Origin: Notamacropus eugenii
Lineage: Eukaryota > Chordata > Mammalia > Diprotodontia > Macropodidae
Direction: 5' to 3'
Assembly: GCF_028372415.1 (NCBI RefSeq)
Contig: NC_092872.1
Span: 279,933,206 to 279,997,205, forward strand
DNA: 64,000 bases
Positions 62,201 to 64,000 of this stretch are shown piece by piece (positions within the stretch are counted from its first letter, which is position 1; each line of letters starts with the position of its first letter). Under the pieces are notes generated by a model. The model ran no database searches. It was not told where the DNA came from and saw nothing but the letters and a program-made list of their open reading frames with translations. A program made the translations under genes and the position numbers.

Positions 62201-63242
62201 CATCTTGTTGGCCGAGACCCTTTAAGGCAGAGGCCCCTTAAGAGTCTGGGACTAAATTTCCAGGAATCAAAGATCTTGGATGGGAAAAAAATTATCTTTG
62301 TATTTCACTAACTTTTGTTTTCCTTATAATCCTATAGACTTTATTACATGCACGAGAAACACAACTCTGAGGGGGGATCCCTTAGCTTCATCAGACTACC
62401 TAATGGGCCTGTGAAACGAAAAAAAAAATGTTTACAAATGCCTGCTTTAAGTCTATCTTTTATTCTATCTTATGAAAAATTTTTTTTGTATACAAGAAGC
62501 CCAAACAAAAAATCTCATTTCCTATATATTTTGTATTTGGTTTTGTGTAAAGATGTTGTCTATTGTTGAATGTCCCTTGTAAAAAACAATCTCCTTCCTT
62601 CTATTACTCTCACTAATTGAGGATATTATTTGCTGAGATTTTTGTACATATATGAAAATAGGGATATGTGTTGGGAATAATAGGTAATTTCTTGATTGCC
62701 TTCTTTTGTAATATGTTTTCTAATTTTTCCTATGCAGTTATTATCTTCCTGTTATCCATATCCCTTAATGCCTGGTAGCTTAGTGCCTCCTAAAATCCTT
62801 AATCTGTTCTTCATACTTTCCTCTGCGTACCAGAAGAGAAGAATATACACTGGGTGCTTTCCTCATCCTTTTATTCAGGGTCATTTCTTCTTGCACTGGA
62901 AATAGTTCTTGGTATTGTGGATTGCTGTAGTCACACAACTTATGATCAAATATCCAGTCAAATGGTGGTGAGTCTCTCCAGACTTAGCCAGATTGATCTT
63001 CAGAGAGAAACCCAGCTTCTTACCAGGACTAGTCTTGAGATTTTTCAAGCATGCCAGAATGTGTCCAACAATGATCTCTACTGATGAGCCTTCAAGAGCC
63101 CTAGATCATGATGTTGTGAGTCCTCGGAGTAGACTTTGTACACAAAATAAGTTGTTGTTTTTCCTTCTAGAGTCGAATAGATGTGTATATATCACATAAC
63201 CCAGCAGGAACATCTGTACAGAATGGTCTCCATTTCCACCAG
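45906..63242 (+). CDS. Gene 2: acid lipase paralogue, coding exons 1-7 (3' end outside window)
   Basis: Second lipase in tandem with gene 1. Coding exons are 45906-46010, 46193-46310, 48576-48774, 49298-49404, 54100-54239, 57479-57625 and 63171-63242, all GT-AG, giving 296 codons with no stop. Seen: signal peptide [21 protein letters not shown] at 81-85, GHSQG with Ser171, cysteines 246 and 255, and sequons at N34, N72, N99 and N133. The exons with catalytic Asp and His (expected sizes about 72 and 250 nt) lie beyond base 64000. Compared with gene 1 it lacks one codon in exon 4 and has one extra in exon 5. The usual GNTWSRKH motif is GSTYSLKH and DGYIL is DSYIL, suggesting divergence. Exons 5-6 ([16 protein letters not shown]) resemble LIPJ. 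It appears functional as far as it can be read. Confidence 0.92.
46193..46310 (+). CDS. Gene 2 coding exon 2
   Basis: 118 nt encoding [17 protein letters not shown] and DSYIL, then a basic, Asn-rich stretch with sequon N72-A-S. Acceptor TTTCCAAACAG, donor GTATTT (weak, but phase-correct). Confidence 0.92.
46335..46490 (+). repeat. MIR-like SINE fragment
   Basis: 'gtgggtttgaattccagcc', 'cttgtgcaaaccacttg'. Directly downstream of exon 2 of gene 2. Confidence 0.5.
47050..47400 (+). repeat. Two adjacent MIR/THER SINEs
   Basis: 47050-47170 is a decayed copy; 47185-47400 is clearer ('tgtgagtcaggatagacctg', 'catctatgaaatggggat', 'cttacagggttgtgag'). Confidence 0.65.
47805..48515 (-). mobile_element. 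L1 3' end, intron 2 of gene 2
   Basis: A T-run at 47801-47811 (A-tail on the minus strand) is followed by L1 3'UTR and ORF2 C-terminal complement. It ends about 60 nt before exon 3 of gene 2. Confidence 0.75.
48576..48774 (+). CDS. Gene 2 coding exon 3
   Basis: 199 nt encoding [29 protein letters not shown] and [12 protein letters not shown]. Acceptor CCCTTTCAG, donor GTAGGA. An L1 3' end sits about 60 nt upstream in intron 2. Confidence 0.94.
49298..49404 (+). CDS. Gene 2 coding exon 4 (nucleophile elbow)
   Basis: 107 nt, one codon shorter than gene 1, with the loss just before the strand leading to GHSQG ([12 protein letters not shown]). The frame is preserved. Acceptor GTCTTTTGTCAG, donor GTATGT. 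Confidence 0.94.
49861..50096 (+). repeat. tRNA-derived marsupial SINE
   Basis: 'tggcacagtagatagagtgc' head, 'ctgtttgcctcagtttcct', 'actccaaatggggtcac', ending 'tgattgaacaacaac'. Full length. Confidence 0.8.
50097..50480 (-). mobile_element. CR1/L3 LINE remnant
   Basis: Complement of CR1/L3 3' text ('cacatctcccctcag' and following). Directly after the SINE in intron 4 of gene 2. Confidence 0.45.
50500..51570 (+). mobile_element. L2 LINE remnant with 3' end
   Basis: L2 ORF2-like C/T-rich sequence (for example 'aaggctattgcaacagtc' near 51170), then a microsatellite (51356-51451) and an L2-type 3' end ('gaggacaggggctg', 'cccagtgccc'). Intron 4 of gene 2. Confidence 0.6.
51600..52400 (+). mobile_element. 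Decayed L1 ORF2 fragment, plus strand
   Basis: Plus-strand text such as 'gataaatggtcaaaggata' matches L1 ORF2 3' coding sequence (51620-51900 and 51990-52400). It is interrupted by a microsatellite and a poly-A run. Confidence 0.6.
52050..52110. repeat. TACA-type microsatellite
   Basis: CATA/CATG repeats inside the L1 fragment at 51600-52400. Confidence 0.75.
52452..53617 (+). repeat. tRNA-derived marsupial SINE split by an L1-type insertion
   Basis: Head and body are at 52452-52668 ('tggtgcagtggatagaac', 'gaggacctgagttcaaat'); the 3' end 'aactcatcatcaacaac' is at 53596-53617. The interruption is the element at 52669-53577 with its 18-bp duplication. Confidence 0.8.
52669..53577 (-). mobile_element. 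3'-truncated L1/HAL1 insertion inside a SINE
   Basis: The 5' start is intact (CCATCTTGG at 53564-53572, plus-strand view), followed by 5'UTR and the beginning of ORF1 (52589-52924). The element then ends in a short A-run instead of continuing. A perfect 18-bp duplication (CAAGAGTCAGATATAATT) flanks it at 52651-52668 and 53578-53595. It interrupts a tRNA-type SINE. Confidence 0.8.
53620..53670 (-). repeat. SINE head fragment (complement)
   Basis: 'ccactgcaccatctagatgc' is the complement of a tRNA-like SINE head. Confidence 0.55.
54100..54239 (+). CDS. Gene 2 coding exon 5
   Basis: 140 nt, one codon longer than gene 1. Encodes [20 protein letters not shown] and a Leu-rich lid segment. Acceptor GTTGTCTTTCAG, donor GTAGGT. 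Confidence 0.93.
54495..54600 (+). repeat. MIR fragment
   Basis: 'tttcttaatctgtaaaatgg' with a short preceding MIR core. Confidence 0.5.
54890..55010 (+). repeat. MIR/THER SINE fragment
   Basis: 'ggcaagtggagagagagctg', 'attgggcaagtcactgatcc'. Confidence 0.5.
55187..55420 (+). repeat. Marsupial SINE fragment
   Basis: 'caataaatatttattaggta', 'aacactggggatacaaata', 'aggggagcttacagaat'. Confidence 0.6.
55621..55854 (-). repeat. tRNA-derived marsupial SINE (complement)
   Basis: 'ttcagtcatgtctgattct', 'cattttacagatgaggaaat', 'ggttaagtgacttattg'. Confidence 0.75.
55855..56100 (+). mobile_element. CR1/L3 LINE remnant
   Basis: Sense CR1/L3 text: 'ttgtcttggagaagagagga', 'gggaagcatgatag', 'gacaccatgaggcaa'. 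Intron 5 of gene 2. Confidence 0.5.
56138..56500 (-). repeat. MIR/THER SINE (complement) with internal (CATA)n
   Basis: SINE text is broken by a CATA-rich microsatellite at 56189-56257. The part from 56341 resembles 56772-56930. Confidence 0.6.
56595..56763 (+). mobile_element. L1 3'UTR fragment with A-rich tail
   Basis: Plus-strand complement of the L1 3' end seen at 10800-10960: 'cccatataagattgcatgtc', 'atctcagggagggag', then an A-rich tail. It sits between two SINE-like segments that resemble each other. Confidence 0.75.
56772..56930 (-). repeat. SINE-like segment duplicated from 56341-56500
   Basis: Shares its order of words with 56341-56500 ('aaagactgacc.aggttaacc', 'ctgattccaaat.cagcat') at roughly 75-80% identity by eye. 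Confidence 0.5.
56931..57175 (+). repeat. MIR/THER SINE
   Basis: 'cagacacttactagctgtgt', 'tcagggttgttgtaaggatc', 'gcatagtgcctggcacag'. Nearly complete. Confidence 0.75.
57479..57625 (+). CDS. Gene 2 coding exon 6
   Basis: 147 nt, 49 codons, with the conserved cysteine pair (ICDKK ... DLC) and GFDPENLN. Acceptor TTTTTTCACAG, donor GTATGA. Confidence 0.93.
58052..60872 (-). mobile_element. HAL1 element, full length, intron 6 of gene 2
   Basis: The best-preserved copy: CCATCTTGG start at 60854-60862, coiled-coil ORF1 part (59477-59809) and RRM plus C-terminal part (58948-59526, with [13 protein letters not shown] and [20 protein letters not shown]), a 0.9-kb polypurine 3'UTR and an A-tail. A perfect 15-bp duplication ATTTTTGCAAATCTC occurs at 58037-58051 and 60873-60887. 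ORF1 is split by a frameshift near a T-run at about 59504-59520. ORF2 is absent. Confidence 0.85.
60888..62214 (+). other. Intron 6 of gene 2, unique stretch
   Basis: No gene, repeat or regulatory signal that I can support. Confidence 0.45.
62215..62475 (+). repeat. Ancient interspersed repeat, unassigned family
   Basis: 'tatttcactaacttttgttt', 'cttcatcagactacctaatg' and 'aatgcctgctttaag': same family as 19535-19740, opposite orientation. Intron 6 of gene 2. Confidence 0.4.
63171..63242 (+). CDS. Gene 2 coding exon 7
   Basis: 72 nt, encoding [17 protein letters not shown]. Acceptor CCTTCTAG, donor GTATCA. It is the last coding exon of gene 2 inside the window. Confidence 0.94.
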
Positions 63243-64000
63243 GTATCATTTTTACAATACTATTAGATTCCAAAATTCAAGACCTTTGTCCTTCCTTTCA
63301 TCTTCTCCTTGGAAAAACTTCCACAAAGATTGGAAAAACAACATAGTCACCAAGTCTTTGGCCCTACAAGTGTCTTGTCTGTCTGTTTTGAGTCCCCAGC
63401 TTTATGCAGGTGGCTCCCAAGAAAAGCCATATGTGGTTAGTTCCCTGTGCTTAGTGGCAGCTCTCTATTCAAAGGGGCTTGGCTGAACTTCTCTGTGTAT
63501 GAAACTAAGCTTGCTGTAAGTGACTTGTTTCTCTTGGATTTTCATCTTTTATATCTAGAAAATATTTCATATTTTCAGCACACCTCAGGGATCCTATGAC
63601 AGAAGTTATTCCAGGGACAAGAATAGGTTTGACTATAGTTACAAGAATGGCATTGATTGCCCTTTCAACCTGCTCCTGCACTCCATGTCACCAGGGAGCT
63701 ATCTGTACCCTGTGAAGTTACTCTGAGCTAGAATGGAATCTCAAAGAAGAGGTTTTCCAGTTTTGAGTTGACCAGGGAAAATTTCATTTTTACATTTTGC
63801 TTCCTCCTCCATTCCTAAGCTCTGGTTTCCTAGAGATGACCTCAACTCCAAGGGGTCCTCAGGAAAGAATCAAAAGGTCAGTTGTCATCTGGGGGACCTT
63901 GAGCTTCAGGCACCCTGGCTTGTCTATTTTCAGGTAATACACTCTTGAATTTCTCAGTGCAACAAGGAAACCTATAGGGTCTTAAAGATCTCCCCCCATC
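63243..64000 (+). other. Start of intron 7 of gene 2
   Basis: Follows exon 7. No exon 8-like sequence (YDWGSP motif) appears before the window ends. Confidence 0.6.

Overview
This is vertebrate nuclear DNA, most probably from a marsupial. Genes have short exons with GT-AG introns. The repeat content includes tRNA-derived SINEs of the marsupial type, THER/MIR, L2 and CR1/L3 remnants, full-length half-L1 (HAL1) elements and CpG-rich gammaretrovirus-like solo LTRs. The species cannot be named from the sequence. No bacterial, phage or CRISPR features are present.

The window holds two tandem, same-strand genes of the acid (gastric/lysosomal) lipase family. Gene 1 (coding 369-20473) is complete: nine coding exons, 403 residues, catalytic triad Ser172/Asp343/His372, and a polyadenylation signal at 20611. 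Gene 2 (coding 45906 to beyond the window) shows seven coding exons (296 residues), including the serine nucleophile; the two exons carrying Asp and His must lie to the right of base 64000. Exon sizes and phases match between the genes, so they are duplicates in the LIPJ/LIPF/LIPK/LIPN/LIPM cluster. By eye both resemble LIPJ most, but orthology is not settled here. In both genes an AG acceptor lies just before the ATG, implying a 5' noncoding exon. A candidate for gene 2 is at about 43008-43156.

Layout: 1-20640 gene 1, its introns filled by a HAL1, a solo LTR, L1, L2 and SINEs. 20640-45890 intergenic: L1 and HAL1 fragments, a putative LTR (25377-25980), an SRSF12 processed pseudogene cut in two by a HAL1 (26690-30222), a dead RTE-like LINE (32490-34380), a rearranged L1 complex (34600-40078), a degenerate ~37-bp minisatellite (41745-42215), L2 pieces and a solo LTR just upstream of gene 2. 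45906-64000 gene 2, with another HAL1, a 3'-truncated L1-type insertion inside a SINE, and many SINEs.

No wholly new biological system is evident. The more unusual signals are the nested pseudogene/HAL1 insertion, a 68-69-bp perfect repeat flanking a solo LTR, an LTR in position to act as an alternative promoter of gene 2, and the 37-bp periodic region. Repeat family names come from recognising sequence patterns, not from a database search; repeat edges are approximate unless a target-site duplication is cited.
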